From assembly GCA_002162685.1 (NCBI GenBank), contig MAAQ01000016.1, positions 124,001-188,000 of the forward strand: a stretch of 64,000 nucleotides of DNA, given 5' to 3'. The position numbers were made by a program, and so were the translations under genes. The DNA comes from Flavobacteriales bacterium 33_180_T64 (lineage in GTDB: Bacteria; Bacteroidota; Bacteroidia; Flavobacteriales; Flavobacteriaceae). Of the stretch, positions 15,472 through 24,427 are shown one piece after another. Every line of letters starts with the position of its first letter. Within the stretch, counting starts at the first letter, position 1. A model generated the notes under the pieces. That model worked only from the letters and a program-made list of their open reading frames with translations, was not told where the DNA came from and ran no database searches.

Positions 15472-17376
15472 ATGACTTTTAGATTATTAACAACCGCTGT
15501 ATTTATGTTGTTTACTACACTAGCTATTGCTCAAAAAGACGATGTCTTTGATTCATCCACTATTCCTTTAGATTTAAAAATAAAAGCTAACGCCGTTGTT
15601 AGGTATGATAACGTGAATATTGAAGTAAAAGCATATGATAAATTTGTCTACACAAATAAGCGTATTGTTACTGTTTTTAATGCACAAGGAAATTCGAAAT
15701 TGGATGCTGTAGCGCATTATGATGATAATATTAATATTGGCAAACTTGAAGTAAGAATTTATAATGCTAACGGAAAGGAAATAAAAAAAATAAGAAAGAA
15801 TGATTTTCAGGATGTTAGTGCTGTTAGTGGAGGGACACTATATTCTGATAGCCGTGTAAAGTATCTAGACTATACACCAATTAGTTACCCGTACACGATG
15901 CTTTTTGAAACAGAGATTGTTTATAATTCAACAGCATTTTTACCGAAATGGCAACCAATTAATGGGTTTTACTGTAGTACTGAGTTTGCAGAATATAATA
16001 TTCTAAATGAGTCAGGTATTGATATAAAACTAAAATCATCAAATTTTGAAAATTATGCAATTGAAACACTTAGTGATTTTCATTTTAAGGCAAAACACTT
16101 AAAAGCATTAAAGCGTGAAGCGTATAGTCCTTCATTTAAAACTTTTGCACCGCATTTAAAAGCAGCCTTAACTGAGTTTGATATGGAAGGGGTTAAAGGG
16201 GTTAATAATACTTGGGAAGATTTTGGAAAATGGATGTATGATGAATTGCTTTCAGGAACGGAGGCTTTACCTTCCGAAGTTGTAAGTGAAGTTAAAGAAC
16301 TTACTAAAACATCCACAACAGATATAGAAAAAGCCAAAATTGTATATGAGTATATGCAAAATAAAACACGTTATATTAGTGTTCAAGTTGGTATTGGAGG
16401 ATGGAAACCTATGTTAGCTGGTGATGTGGATAGGCTAGGTTATGCAGATTGTAAAGGTTTATCTAATTATACTAAAGCATTGTTAGATGAGGTTGGTGTA
16501 ACAGCACATTATGCTGTTATTTATGGAGACAGAAACCTTGTTAGTATTGATGCAGAATTTTCGGCAACTGAGGGGAATCATGTCGTTTTGTGTATTCCAA
16601 ATGAAGAAGAGAATGTGTGGTTAGAATGTACAAGTCAAACCAATCCGTTTGGATTTATTGCAAGTTTTACTGATGATAGAGATGCTTTGCTTATAACTCC
16701 CGAAGGCGGAAAAATTGTGCATACAACAACGTATCCTACCGAAGATAATTTGCAAGCAACAAAGGCTACTATTAGTCTTGCTAATGATGGTTCTATTTCC
16801 GCAGATGTTACCATAAAAACGTATGGATATCAATATGCGCTTCATGAAGGTGTTCAAAATAAACCTTTAAGAGAACAGCAATTAGACTTAAAAGAATACT
16901 GGGATTATATTAATAATTTATCTATAGAAAAGGTGACTTATAATAATGATAAGGATACTGTGGTATTCACAGAAAAAGCAAAAGTGTCTTCATCAAGTTA
17001 TGCTACAAAAAGTGGTAAGCGATTTTTATTTCAACCCAATGCATTTAATAGGGTTACTAGAATTCCTACCAGATACAAAAACCGAACATTAGATTTTGAG
17101 ATCGAAAGAGGATTTACAGATAAAGATGAATTTAGTATAAAAATAGATCCTTCATTAGCTATTGAAGCACTTCCTAATGACGTGACAATATCAAATCAAT
17201 ATGGAAGCTATAATTTTTCAATAGAAAAAATTACAGAAAACGAGTTATTATATAAACGAACCTACATTTTAAATAAAGGCTATTATCCAAAAGAGGACTA
17301 TAAAGCATTTCGAGACTTTATATCTGAAATTGTAAAGCATGATAAAACTAAAATTGTATTTATTTCAAAAACCTAA
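15472..17376 (+). CDS. DUF3857 / transglutaminase-like secreted protein, triad intact
   Basis: From ATG 15472 the protein is 634 aa with a signal peptide ending TTLAIAQ. A DUF3857 beta domain covers roughly residues 40-220 and a transglutaminase-like domain about 260-420. The latter keeps the catalytic Cys in YADCKGLSN (codon 16450-16452) and His in GNHVVLC (16579-16581), followed by an acidic residue in WLECTSQ. A C-terminal DUF3858-like beta region follows. An upstream in-frame ATG at 15442 precedes the signal peptide by ten residues and is less likely. It is 2 nt upstream of a paralogue whose triad is degraded. Substrate unknown. Confidence 0.85.
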   Translation: MTFRLLTTAVFMLFTTLAIAQKDDVFDSSTIPLDLKIKANAVVRYDNVNIEVKAYDKFVYTNKRIVTVFNAQGNSKLDAVAHYDDNINIGKLEVRIYNANGKEIKKIRKNDFQDVSAVSGGTLYSDSRVKYLDYTPISYPYTMLFETEIVYNSTAFLPKWQPINGFYCSTEFAEYNILNESGIDIKLKSSNFENYAIETLSDFHFKAKHLKALKREAYSPSFKTFAPHLKAALTEFDMEGVKGVNNTWEDFGKWMYDELLSGTEALPSEVVSEVKELTKTSTTDIEKAKIVYEYMQNKTRYISVQVGIGGWKPMLAGDVDRLGYADCKGLSNYTKALLDEVGVTAHYAVIYGDRNLVSIDAEFSATEGNHVVLCIPNEEENVWLECTSQTNPFGFIASFTDDRDALLITPEGGKIVHTTTYPTEDNLQATKATISLANDGSISADVTIKTYGYQYALHEGVQNKPLREQQLDLKEYWDYINNLSIEKVTYNNDKDTVVFTEKAKVSSSSYATKSGKRFLFQPNAFNRVTRIPTRYKNRTLDFEIERGFTDKDEFSIKIDPSLAIEALPNDVTISNQYGSYNFSIEKITENELLYKRTYILNKGYYPKEDYKAFRDFISEIVKHDKTKIVFISKT

Positions 17377-17378
17377 CC

Positions 17379-19331
17379 ATGAAAACCAGACTAACATTAT
17401 TACTAGTATTAATTTCTTTTTCTATTCAAAGTCAAAACTATAAGTTTGGAAAAGTGTCTAAAGAAGAATTATCTCAAACAGTAGATTTAAAAGATTCAAC
17501 TATAGGGGCAACAATTTTGTATAGAAAACATCATGTACAATTTGAATACAGAGAAAGCAAAAACGGTTTTGTCCAAATTGTAGAAGTTCATCAACGTATT
17601 AAAATCCTTAATAAAAAAGGCTTGGATTGGGCTACTAATAAAATACGATTATATAATAGGTCAGCTACTAATAGTGAGAGGTTACAAACCTTAAAAGGCT
17701 ATACGTTTAATCTAGTTGATGGAGATATCATTAAAGATAAGCTTAAAAAAGATGGTATTTTTGATGAAATAGCTAATAAATATTGGAGATATAAATCATT
17801 TACAATGCCTAATGTTAAGGTTGGGAGTGTAATTGAATTTAATTATGAAATTGTTTCTCCATATCGACAAATAGATGAAATAGATATTCAGTATAGTATA
17901 CCGATCAATGTCTTTGATTTAAAGGTGAGTACGCCAGAATATTATGTATACAATAAACTATTAAATCCAAGAGCATCGTATATACCAAAGTTAGATGTTT
18001 CAACAAAGAGTCTTACAACGCCTATAATTTATAATGCAGATGTTGTTTCGGCACATTTAAAAGATGTTCCGGCACTTATAGAAGAACCATTAGTTAATAA
18101 TATAGATAACTATAGAGCTAAACTTATCATGGAGTTGAGTATGACAAGATTGCCAAGATCAAACTTAGAGTACTATTCTACAACTTGGAATAAAGTCACT
18201 CAGCGTATTTATAAAAATCCTAATTTTGGAGGGCAATTAGATAAATCATCATATTATAAAGATGATATTGATGCATTGTTAGCTGGTACTACAGATCCCA
18301 TTGAGAAATCTTTTTTAATTTTTAATTACATAAAATCTAAAATTAAATGGAATGAATATTACGGGTATACTAGTGATATAGGCGTTCGTAAAGCGTATAA
18401 AACGGGTGTTGGAAATGTAGCAGACATTAACCTGATGATGATTTCCATGTTGCGTTATGCTGGAGTTAAAGCAAACCCTGTTTTGGTGAGCACAAAAAAC
18501 AATGGGATACCTTTGTTTCCGACGCAACAAGGGTTTAATTATGTGATTTGTATGATAGAAAGTGAAGGCTTTAATGTGCTTATTGATGGTACAGCACGTT
18601 ATAGCTCGTTTAATATATTGCCAACACGAGTTTTAAATTGGCAAGGACGTGTTATAAGAGAGAATGGAAGTTCTACCTGGATTAATTTAGCACCTTCATC
18701 AACGTCATCAGATGCAACTTCATTAAATGTGAAGATTAATGCAGATCTCACAATTGATGGTAAAGTACGTCAGCAAAAAACAAATTATGCTGCGATGAGC
18801 TACAGAAATAGATATGCTAGTCTAAGTGCAGACGGAAAAATTAAAAACTTAGAGCGTAATAAAGGGGAAATAGAAATAAGTAATCTAAATATTGAAAATG
18901 AATTAGATTATACAAAACCTTTAAAGTTAACTTATGAGTATTCGCTGTCTGATGGAATTGAAGATATAGGAGGGAATTTGTATTTTTCACCGATGCTATT
19001 TTTAGCATCTGAGGAAAATCCTTTCAAACAAGAAAAAAGAAATTACCCTATAGATTTAACTTATCCATTTTCAGATAAATACATGATTAATATTATGATC
19101 CCTGAAGGTTATGCAGTTGAATCATTGCCTAAAAGTGAAAAAATACAATTTAATTCTCAAGCTGGTGAGTTTACGTATTTAGCAAAAGAGAATGGTAGCT
19201 TTTTACAGTTAACAGTGATACTAAATTTAAATTCACCTATTATTTTAGCTCAAGATTATGAACCGTTCAAAAGTTTTTACACTAGAGTTATTGAAAAACA
19301 ATCTGAAAAAATTGTCTTAAAAAAGATTTAA
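17379..19331 (+). CDS. DUF3857 / transglutaminase-like paralogue lacking the catalytic triad
   Basis: A 650-aa protein with a signal peptide (LLLVLISFSIQSQ), the same domain order as its upstream neighbour and similar length. In the transglutaminase-like domain the position of the catalytic Cys is Ile350 (GNVADINLMM) and the His position is Tyr (NYVICMI). Only the Asp (LIDGTARY) remains, so enzymatic activity is unlikely. It lies 2 nt downstream of the intact paralogue and 2 nt upstream of the MazG-like gene. A structural partnership with the active paralogue is an inference. Confidence 0.85.
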   Translation: MKTRLTLLLVLISFSIQSQNYKFGKVSKEELSQTVDLKDSTIGATILYRKHHVQFEYRESKNGFVQIVEVHQRIKILNKKGLDWATNKIRLYNRSATNSERLQTLKGYTFNLVDGDIIKDKLKKDGIFDEIANKYWRYKSFTMPNVKVGSVIEFNYEIVSPYRQIDEIDIQYSIPINVFDLKVSTPEYYVYNKLLNPRASYIPKLDVSTKSLTTPIIYNADVVSAHLKDVPALIEEPLVNNIDNYRAKLIMELSMTRLPRSNLEYYSTTWNKVTQRIYKNPNFGGQLDKSSYYKDDIDALLAGTTDPIEKSFLIFNYIKSKIKWNEYYGYTSDIGVRKAYKTGVGNVADINLMMISMLRYAGVKANPVLVSTKNNGIPLFPTQQGFNYVICMIESEGFNVLIDGTARYSSFNILPTRVLNWQGRVIRENGSSTWINLAPSSTSSDATSLNVKINADLTIDGKVRQQKTNYAAMSYRNRYASLSADGKIKNLERNKGEIEISNLNIENELDYTKPLKLTYEYSLSDGIEDIGGNLYFSPMLFLASEENPFKQEKRNYPIDLTYPFSDKYMINIMIPEGYAVESLPKSEKIQFNSQAGEFTYLAKENGSFLQLTVILNLNSPIILAQDYEPFKSFYTRVIEKQSEKIVLKKI

Positions 19332-19333
19332 AG

Positions 19334-19660
19334 ATGAATATAGAAAACGCACAGAAAGCTGTTGATGTTTGGATTAAAGAACACGGTGTACGCTATTTTA
19401 ACGAACTTACCAATATGGCGCAACTTACTGAAGAAGTTGGTGAAGTAGCTCGAATTATTGCTAGACGTTATGGAGAGCAAAGTGAAAAAGAAAGTGATAA
19501 AGATAAAGATCTTGGAGAGGAATTAGCTGATGTAGTTTTTGTAGTTTTGTGTCTTGCAAACCAAACAGGAATAGATTTGCAAAGTGCTTTCGATAAAAAA
19601 TTAGATAAAAAAACTATACGAGATCACGATAGACATCATAATAATGATAAACTAAAATAA
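19334..19660 (+). CDS. MazG-like nucleotide pyrophosphohydrolase
   Basis: A 108-aa protein of the all-alpha NTP-PPase superfamily. The magnesium-binding acidic motifs are present as LTEEVGEVAR (residues 31-40) and LGEELADVVFVV (about 57-68). It would hydrolyse nucleoside triphosphates to monophosphates, probably as a house-cleaning enzyme. It lies 2 nt after the DUF3857 paralogue and 27 nt before aroA. Confidence 0.88.
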   Translation: MNIENAQKAVDVWIKEHGVRYFNELTNMAQLTEEVGEVARIIARRYGEQSEKESDKDKDLGEELADVVFVVLCLANQTGIDLQSAFDKKLDKKTIRDHDRHHNNDKLK

Positions 19661-19687
19661 TTATTCCTATTGTAGAAGGAGTTTTTT

Positions 19688-20914
19688 ATGACGATAGCGC
19701 TTCATAAGTCGACAATACATAAAACATCAGAAATTACTATTACAGGCTCAAAAAGTGAATCTAATAGATTACTATTAATACAGGCCTTATATCCAGAATT
19801 ACATATTAGTAATGTTTCTAATTCTGATGATAGTATAGTAATGTCTAAAGCATTATTGTCATCGTCTGATAGCATAGATGTGCACCATGCAGGTACAGCG
19901 ATGCGCTTTTTAACAGCCTATTTTGCAAGTCAGGAGGGAATTGATATTACGCTTACAGGCTCTAACCGTATGAAAGAGCGACCAATAGCGATTTTAGTTG
20001 AAGCTTTAAACCAATTAGGAGCTAATATTTCTTATTTAGAAACTCAAGGATGTCCGCCTTTAAGAATTAAAGGCGCTAAACTTTTAAAACATAAAGTTAC
20101 TTTAAAAGCGAATGTTAGTAGTCAATACATTTCTGCATTGTTGCTTATTGCATCGAAATTAGAGAATGGATTAGAATTAACTTTGGACGGTAAAATCACA
20201 TCTGTTCCATACATAAATATGACGCTTAATTTATTAGATCTAGTTGGAATAGAAACGAAATTTGAAGGTCAAATTATTACTGTTAAAGCAAAACAAGATA
20301 AGTTGAAGTCTAATTGTTTGACAGTGGAATCAGATTGGTCTTCAGCATCTTATTTTTATAGCATTGTTGCATTAAGCCCTATAAATTCTGAGATTAAATT
20401 ATCGTCTTATCAAAAAGAGTCTTTACAAGGGGATTCAGTTCTGGTAGATATTTATAAGTCGTTTGGAGTAGAAACAATTTTTAATAAGAATTCAATAACA
20501 CTCAAAAAGATTAAAAACCTTGAAAAGGATTTTTTAGAATTTCAACTTAATAATTCACCAGACATTGCTCAAACGATAGCTGTTACTTGCCTAGGTTTAG
20601 GTGTGACGTGTTGTCTTACAGGATTACATACTCTAAAAATTAAAGAGACAGATAGATTGGTAGCACTTCAAAATGAGCTTCAAAAATTTGGTGCTAAAGT
20701 TGATATCACCAACGATTCTCTCAAGCTAAACAGTAGGTCTAAAATTAAAGAAAATATAGTAATTGCCACTTATAAAGATCATAGAATGGCAATGGCTTTT
20801 GCGCCATTAGCTTTGAAAACTAACTTAAGTATTGAAGAATATATGGTGGTTTCTAAATCATATCCTACGTTTTGGGATGATTTAGAAAAGATAGGTTTTA
20901 AGTTTTCTAAATAA
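19688..20914 (+). CDS. aroA: 5-enolpyruvylshikimate-3-phosphate synthase
   Basis: Shikimate-pathway enzyme joining shikimate-3-phosphate and PEP. GSKSESNRLLL near residue 18, the HAGTAMRFLTAYFA motif near residue 75, and TDRLVALQNELQKFGAK with DHRMAMAFAP towards the C-terminus are all typical. At 408 aa it is slightly short for the family but complete. It is the only shikimate-pathway gene in this part; the DAHP synthase lies at 3.6 kb. Confidence 0.94.
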   Translation: MTIALHKSTIHKTSEITITGSKSESNRLLLIQALYPELHISNVSNSDDSIVMSKALLSSSDSIDVHHAGTAMRFLTAYFASQEGIDITLTGSNRMKERPIAILVEALNQLGANISYLETQGCPPLRIKGAKLLKHKVTLKANVSSQYISALLLIASKLENGLELTLDGKITSVPYINMTLNLLDLVGIETKFEGQIITVKAKQDKLKSNCLTVESDWSSASYFYSIVALSPINSEIKLSSYQKESLQGDSVLVDIYKSFGVETIFNKNSITLKKIKNLEKDFLEFQLNNSPDIAQTIAVTCLGLGVTCCLTGLHTLKIKETDRLVALQNELQKFGAKVDITNDSLKLNSRSKIKENIVIATYKDHRMAMAFAPLALKTNLSIEEYMVVSKSYPTFWDDLEKIGFKFSK

Positions 20915-20928
20915 ATACAACGTTTTAC

Positions 20929-20960
20929 TTGACAACGCCTATCTTGAGATTGTATATTTG
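20929..20960 (+). promoter_or_regulatory. Promoter of queA
   Basis: TTG at 20929-20931 and TATATTTG at 20953-20960, an exact TAnnTTTG match, with a 21-nt spacer. It predicts a 5' leader of about 105 nt. Confidence 0.55.
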
Positions 20961-20977
20961 CAACCTTATAAAATAAA

Positions 20978-21023
20978 CTCATATGATATGAGCCATAATA
21001 ATTTTAGTAATAATCACTAAAAT
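20978..21023 (+). other. Two hairpins in the queA 5' leader
   Basis: CTCATA-TGA-TATGAG (20978-20992) and ATTTTAGT-AATAATC-ACTAAAAT (21001-21023) are perfect stems in the predicted leader. Neither is followed by a T tract, so they are not terminators. I do not see the preQ1 riboswitch sequence signature. Function unknown. Confidence 0.4.
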
Positions 21024-21071
21024 ACGTCACGGTAAATTTCATTTGAAAATTAAAATTAATAAAGAGAACAG

Positions 21072-22121
21072 ATGAAATTATCACACTTCAATTTTGAACT
21101 ACCAGAAGAATTATTAGCTGAGCGTCCTTCAGATATTAGAGACGAATCAAGGTTAATGGTTTTGGATAGAAAAAATCAAACTATCGAGCATAAATTATTT
21201 AAAGATATCATCGATTATTTTGATGAAGGTGATGTGATGATTTTAAATAACACTAAAGTGTTTCCTGCACGTTTATATGGTAATAAAGAAAAAACTGGTG
21301 CTAGAATCGAAGTGTTCTTATTAAGAGAATTAAATGAAGAGCAACGTCTTTGGGATGTTTTAGTTGATCCAGCTCGTAAAATTAGAATAGGTAATAAATT
21401 ATATTTTGGTGATGATGAAACACTTGTTGCCGAAGTAATAGATAACACAACCTCTAGAGGTAGAACCTTACGTTTTTTATACGATGGTTCTTATGGAGAA
21501 TTTAGAAGGAAGTTGACACAGCTTGGAGAAACGCCACTTCCAAAATACATTAAAAGAGATGTGGAGCCAGATGATGAAGAACGCTACCAAACTATTTTTG
21601 CTAAAAATGAAGGTGCAGTAGCTGCTCCAACAGCAGGTTTACACTTTTCTAAGCACTTGTTAAAGCGATTAGAAATAAAAGGTATCGAATTACCAGAAGT
21701 AACTTTACATGTTGGTTTAGGAACTTTTAACCCAGTTGAGGTAGAAGATTTGTCTAAACATAAAATGGATAGTGAAGAAATTTACATTAGACCAGAAGCT
21801 GCTGAGGTTATCAATAAAGGAATTATAGAGAAAAGACGTGTGTGTGCCGTAGGTACAACTGCAATGAGAACTATTGAAAGCTCGGTGTCTTCTAACGGGA
21901 AGCTAAATGAATATTCTGGATGGACTAATAAATTTATTTTCCCTCCTTATGACTTTAGTATTGCTAATAGTATGATTACAAATTTTCATACACCAAAATC
22001 AACATTATTAATGATGGTGTCAGCATTTGCAGGTCATGATTTTATGAAAGAAGCTTACGAAGAAGCTGTTAAAGAAAAATATCGTTTTTATACCTATGGT
22101 GATGCGATGTTGATTATTTAA
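21072..22121 (+). CDS. queA: S-adenosylmethionine:tRNA ribosyltransferase-isomerase
   Basis: Transfers the ribosyl moiety of SAM to preQ1 in tRNA, giving epoxyqueuosine. At 349 aa it is normal for QueA, with family sequences [20 protein letters not shown] at the N-terminus, [13 protein letters not shown] near residue 180 and [25 protein letters not shown] near 215. It has its own promoter and a terminator at 22141. No other queuosine gene is in the window. Confidence 0.95.
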   Translation: MKLSHFNFELPEELLAERPSDIRDESRLMVLDRKNQTIEHKLFKDIIDYFDEGDVMILNNTKVFPARLYGNKEKTGARIEVFLLRELNEEQRLWDVLVDPARKIRIGNKLYFGDDETLVAEVIDNTTSRGRTLRFLYDGSYGEFRRKLTQLGETPLPKYIKRDVEPDDEERYQTIFAKNEGAVAAPTAGLHFSKHLLKRLEIKGIELPEVTLHVGLGTFNPVEVEDLSKHKMDSEEIYIRPEAAEVINKGIIEKRRVCAVGTTAMRTIESSVSSNGKLNEYSGWTNKFIFPPYDFSIANSMITNFHTPKSTLLMMVSAFAGHDFMKEAYEEAVKEKYRFYTYGDAMLII

Positions 22122-22140
22122 TAAAATAATAATTTACAAT

Positions 22141-22172
22141 AAAAGCCTTATCTCTCAATAAGGCTTTTTTTT
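22141..22172 (+). terminator. Terminator after queA
   Basis: Stem AAAAGCCTTAT (22141-22151) with ATAAGGCTTTT (22158-22168), loop CTCTCA, then a run of T. Confidence 0.9.
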
Positions 22173-22247
22173 ATTCATTTTTATTATGTTTTTCGGAAGA
22201 TTAAAGTAGTGAATAATTAAAGTAGAAATTATTTGAATAGGTATTAC

Positions 22248-22255
22248 TACTTTTG
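22248..22255 (+). promoter_or_regulatory. -7 box of rlmN
   Basis: TACTTTTG matches the consensus exactly and ends 8 nt before the rlmN start codon, predicting a near-leaderless transcript. No TTG -33 box lies at the usual distance. Confidence 0.45.
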
Positions 22256-22263
22256 CAGAACTT

Positions 22264-23304
22264 ATGGAAACCAAAAAGAAAGACGTACGAGCATTAACAA
22301 AAGAACAATTAAGAGATTTTTTTGTTAAAAAAGGTGATAAAGCTTTTCGAGGAAATCAAGTATACGAATGGCTTTGGAGTAAAGGTGCGCACTCTTTTGA
22401 AGACATGACTAATATCTCTAAAGATACACGACAAAAATTAGAAGATCACTTTGTGATTAACCATATTAAGGTAGATCAAATGCAGCGTAGTTCTGATGGT
22501 ACAGTGAAAAATGCTGTACGTCTACATGATGGCCTTGTTGTTGAATCGGTATTAATACCAACAAAAACTAGAACAACTGCATGTGTGTCTAGCCAAGTAG
22601 GTTGTAGTTTAGATTGTCGATTTTGCGCAACCTCGCGATTAAAACGCATGCGGAATCTAAATCCTGATGAGATTTTTGATCAAGTTGTAGCTATTGATAA
22701 TGAAAGCCGTTTGTATTTTGATAGACCATTGAGTAATATTGTGTTCATGGGTATGGGAGAACCGCTAATGAACTATAATAATGTTATCAAAGCAATTGAT
22801 AAAATTACATCTCCTGAAGGATTGGCAATGTCACCAAAACGGATTACTGTTTCAACTTCAGGTGTTCCTAAGATGATTAAAAAAATGGCTGATGATGAAG
22901 TTAAATTTAATTTAGCAGTTTCACTTCATTCTGCAATTAATGAAAAGCGTACATCCATAATGCCATTCAATGCAACGTTTCCTCTAGAGGATCTAAGAGA
23001 AGCATTAGAATATTGGTATTCAAAAACTAAAAACAGAATAACTTATGAGTATGTGGTTTGGGATGGAATAAACGATACAAAAAAAGATGTTGACGCACTT
23101 ATACAATTTTGTAAGTTTGCGCCTAGTAAAGTTAATTTAATAGAATATAATCCCATTGATGATGGTGAGTTTCAGCAAGCGAGTTCTAAAGCTATAGATC
23201 TGTATGTGTCTATGTTAGAGGCAAATCATATTACAGTTACAGTAAGGCGATCAAGAGGAAAGGATATTGATGCCGCTTGTGGACAGCTAGCAAATAAAAG
23301 TTAA
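22264..23304 (+). CDS. rlmN: Dual-specificity 23S rRNA/tRNA adenine-C2 methyltransferase
   Basis: Radical SAM enzyme that methylates A2503 of 23S rRNA and A37 of some tRNAs. The CxxxCxxC cluster motif is present as CSLDCRFC around residues 115-122, and the C-terminal resolving Cys is in AACGQLANKS. The length of 346 aa is typical. It is a single-gene unit with its own -7 box and a strong terminator. Confidence 0.95.
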   Translation: METKKKDVRALTKEQLRDFFVKKGDKAFRGNQVYEWLWSKGAHSFEDMTNISKDTRQKLEDHFVINHIKVDQMQRSSDGTVKNAVRLHDGLVVESVLIPTKTRTTACVSSQVGCSLDCRFCATSRLKRMRNLNPDEIFDQVVAIDNESRLYFDRPLSNIVFMGMGEPLMNYNNVIKAIDKITSPEGLAMSPKRITVSTSGVPKMIKKMADDEVKFNLAVSLHSAINEKRTSIMPFNATFPLEDLREALEYWYSKTKNRITYEYVVWDGINDTKKDVDALIQFCKFAPSKVNLIEYNPIDDGEFQQASSKAIDLYVSMLEANHITVTVRRSRGKDIDAACGQLANKS

Positions 23305-23308
23305 GACA

Positions 23309-23336
23309 AAAAAAGCGACCTGAAGGTCGCTTTTTT
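23309..23336. terminator. Bidirectional terminator after rlmN
   Basis: Perfect 12-bp stem AAAAAAGCGACC / GGTCGCTTTTTT with loop TGAA, lying between the convergent rlmN and T9SS-substrate genes. Confidence 0.92.
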
Positions 23337-23359
23337 ATTTATTATATAAATACAATAAA

Positions 23360-24181
23360 CTACTGTTTTAGAATTTTAATAGTTTGTGTTTTACCTTGAA
23401 TAGATACTTTAGCTAAGTATATACCGTCAGTTAGACTAGACATGTCAATAGTTTCATTACTATTAGATAATGATTGATTAATTACACGTTGTCCTAAAAT
23501 ATTAAATAAATCTATATTGCTCAATGGCAAATTGGAAGATTCTAAGGTAAGTTTATCTGTATCTTTATTGTAAGCATGAGTAAATGTGTTAGATTCAAAA
23601 TCATCAACACTTAAAGTTTGTCCAGCTTCAATCGATTCTCCTGGAATTGAATTGTAAGCATAATCTTTAATAATCATGTCTGATGTATCTGAAGCAACTT
23701 GAATTCTTGCCCAGCCGTAGAACGTGTCAACGCCAACAACTAAAGTTAATCCAACATATCCATCTAATCCATCACAAAATTGACTACCTGGATAACCACA
23801 ACTACTATAATTAAAATCTCCTCTTGCTGAGAAAATTCCATTTGTAGCATTAATAAGATCACCAGCTGTTAAATTTGAAGGATAATTATACGGACCAGAG
23901 CTAAAACCAACAAAGCCATTTGAATTATACATGGTTGCAGCAGTTCCTGATACAGGTTGCATAAAAGCAAAGTTTGCAGCAGAATTTATTGTAAACAAAA
24001 AGTCTCCAGTAAGATCATTATTTAAATCTAGAGCATATGAACTTCCAGGTAATACCGTTTCATCAGAAATATCTGTATAAATAATTTGACCACTAGCATT
24101 AGCTGTACCTAATATGGCAGCAGAAAAAGCGCTATATTTTAAAAGTCTATTTGAAATCTTTTTAGAAGTAGTTTTTTTCAT
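23360..24181 (-). CDS. Secreted T9SS substrate of unknown function (273 aa)
   Basis: A long basic signal region (MKKTTSKKISNRLLKYSAFSAAILGTANASGQ) precedes a beta-rich domain with a Cys pair (CGYPGSQFC) and the segment DTFYGWARIQV. The protein ends in a type A C-terminal sorting domain (SNIDLFNILGQRVI to IKILKQ). This sequence type is common in Flavobacteriia as a surface protein without known role. It diverges from the 54-aa/phosphodiesterase gene pair; a TATATTTG box on the minus strand at 24258-24251 is a plausible promoter. Confidence 0.82.
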   Translation of the reverse strand: MKKTTSKKISNRLLKYSAFSAAILGTANASGQIIYTDISDETVLPGSSYALDLNNDLTGDFLFTINSAANFAFMQPVSGTAATMYNSNGFVGFSSGPYNYPSNLTAGDLINATNGIFSARGDFNYSSCGYPGSQFCDGLDGYVGLTLVVGVDTFYGWARIQVASDTSDMIIKDYAYNSIPGESIEAGQTLSVDDFESNTFTHAYNKDTDKLTLESSNLPLSNIDLFNILGQRVINQSLSNSNETIDMSSLTDGIYLAKVSIQGKTQTIKILKQ

Positions 24182-24262
24182 ATATTTTTGATTTTAAAGA
24201 TTATAGATAAAAAAACGTTCACCTAAAGTATTAAATTAATACGTCAAACACAAATATATTGG

Positions 24263-24427
24263 ATGAAAAAAAAAGTGTTAAGTAGTGAAGAAAGACTAGT
24301 TTTAAGAACTTCAGAAATACCACTTGAAAGTAGCCTTGGATTATTGGCCTATGGTGATATTGCGTTTACAGCATGGAGAGCATTAAAAAAACAATCTAGA
24401 AAAGAGGATTCTAATGGGGAAGAATAA
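24263..24427 (+). CDS. 54-aa conserved-looking small protein, coupled to the downstream phosphodiesterase
   Basis: ORF starting MKKKVLSSEERLVLRTSEIP and ending SNGEE. It has a basic N-terminus, a short non-polar middle (SSLGLLAYGDIAFTAW, about residues 23-38) too polar to be a sure membrane helix, and a charged C-terminus. Its last 14 nt overlap the start of the 843-aa gene in another frame, which strongly suggests that it is translated and coupled to that gene. I cannot assign a domain. It may be a partner or regulatory peptide of the fusion enzyme, an inference from position only. Confidence 0.65.
   Translation: MKKKVLSSEERLVLRTSEIPLESSLGLLAYGDIAFTAWRALKKQSRKEDSNGEE

Noticed and set aside
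20978-21023. preQ1 riboswitch upstream of queA
   Set aside because: The hairpins do not show the preQ1-I or preQ1-II sequence signatures, and queA is not the usual target gene.
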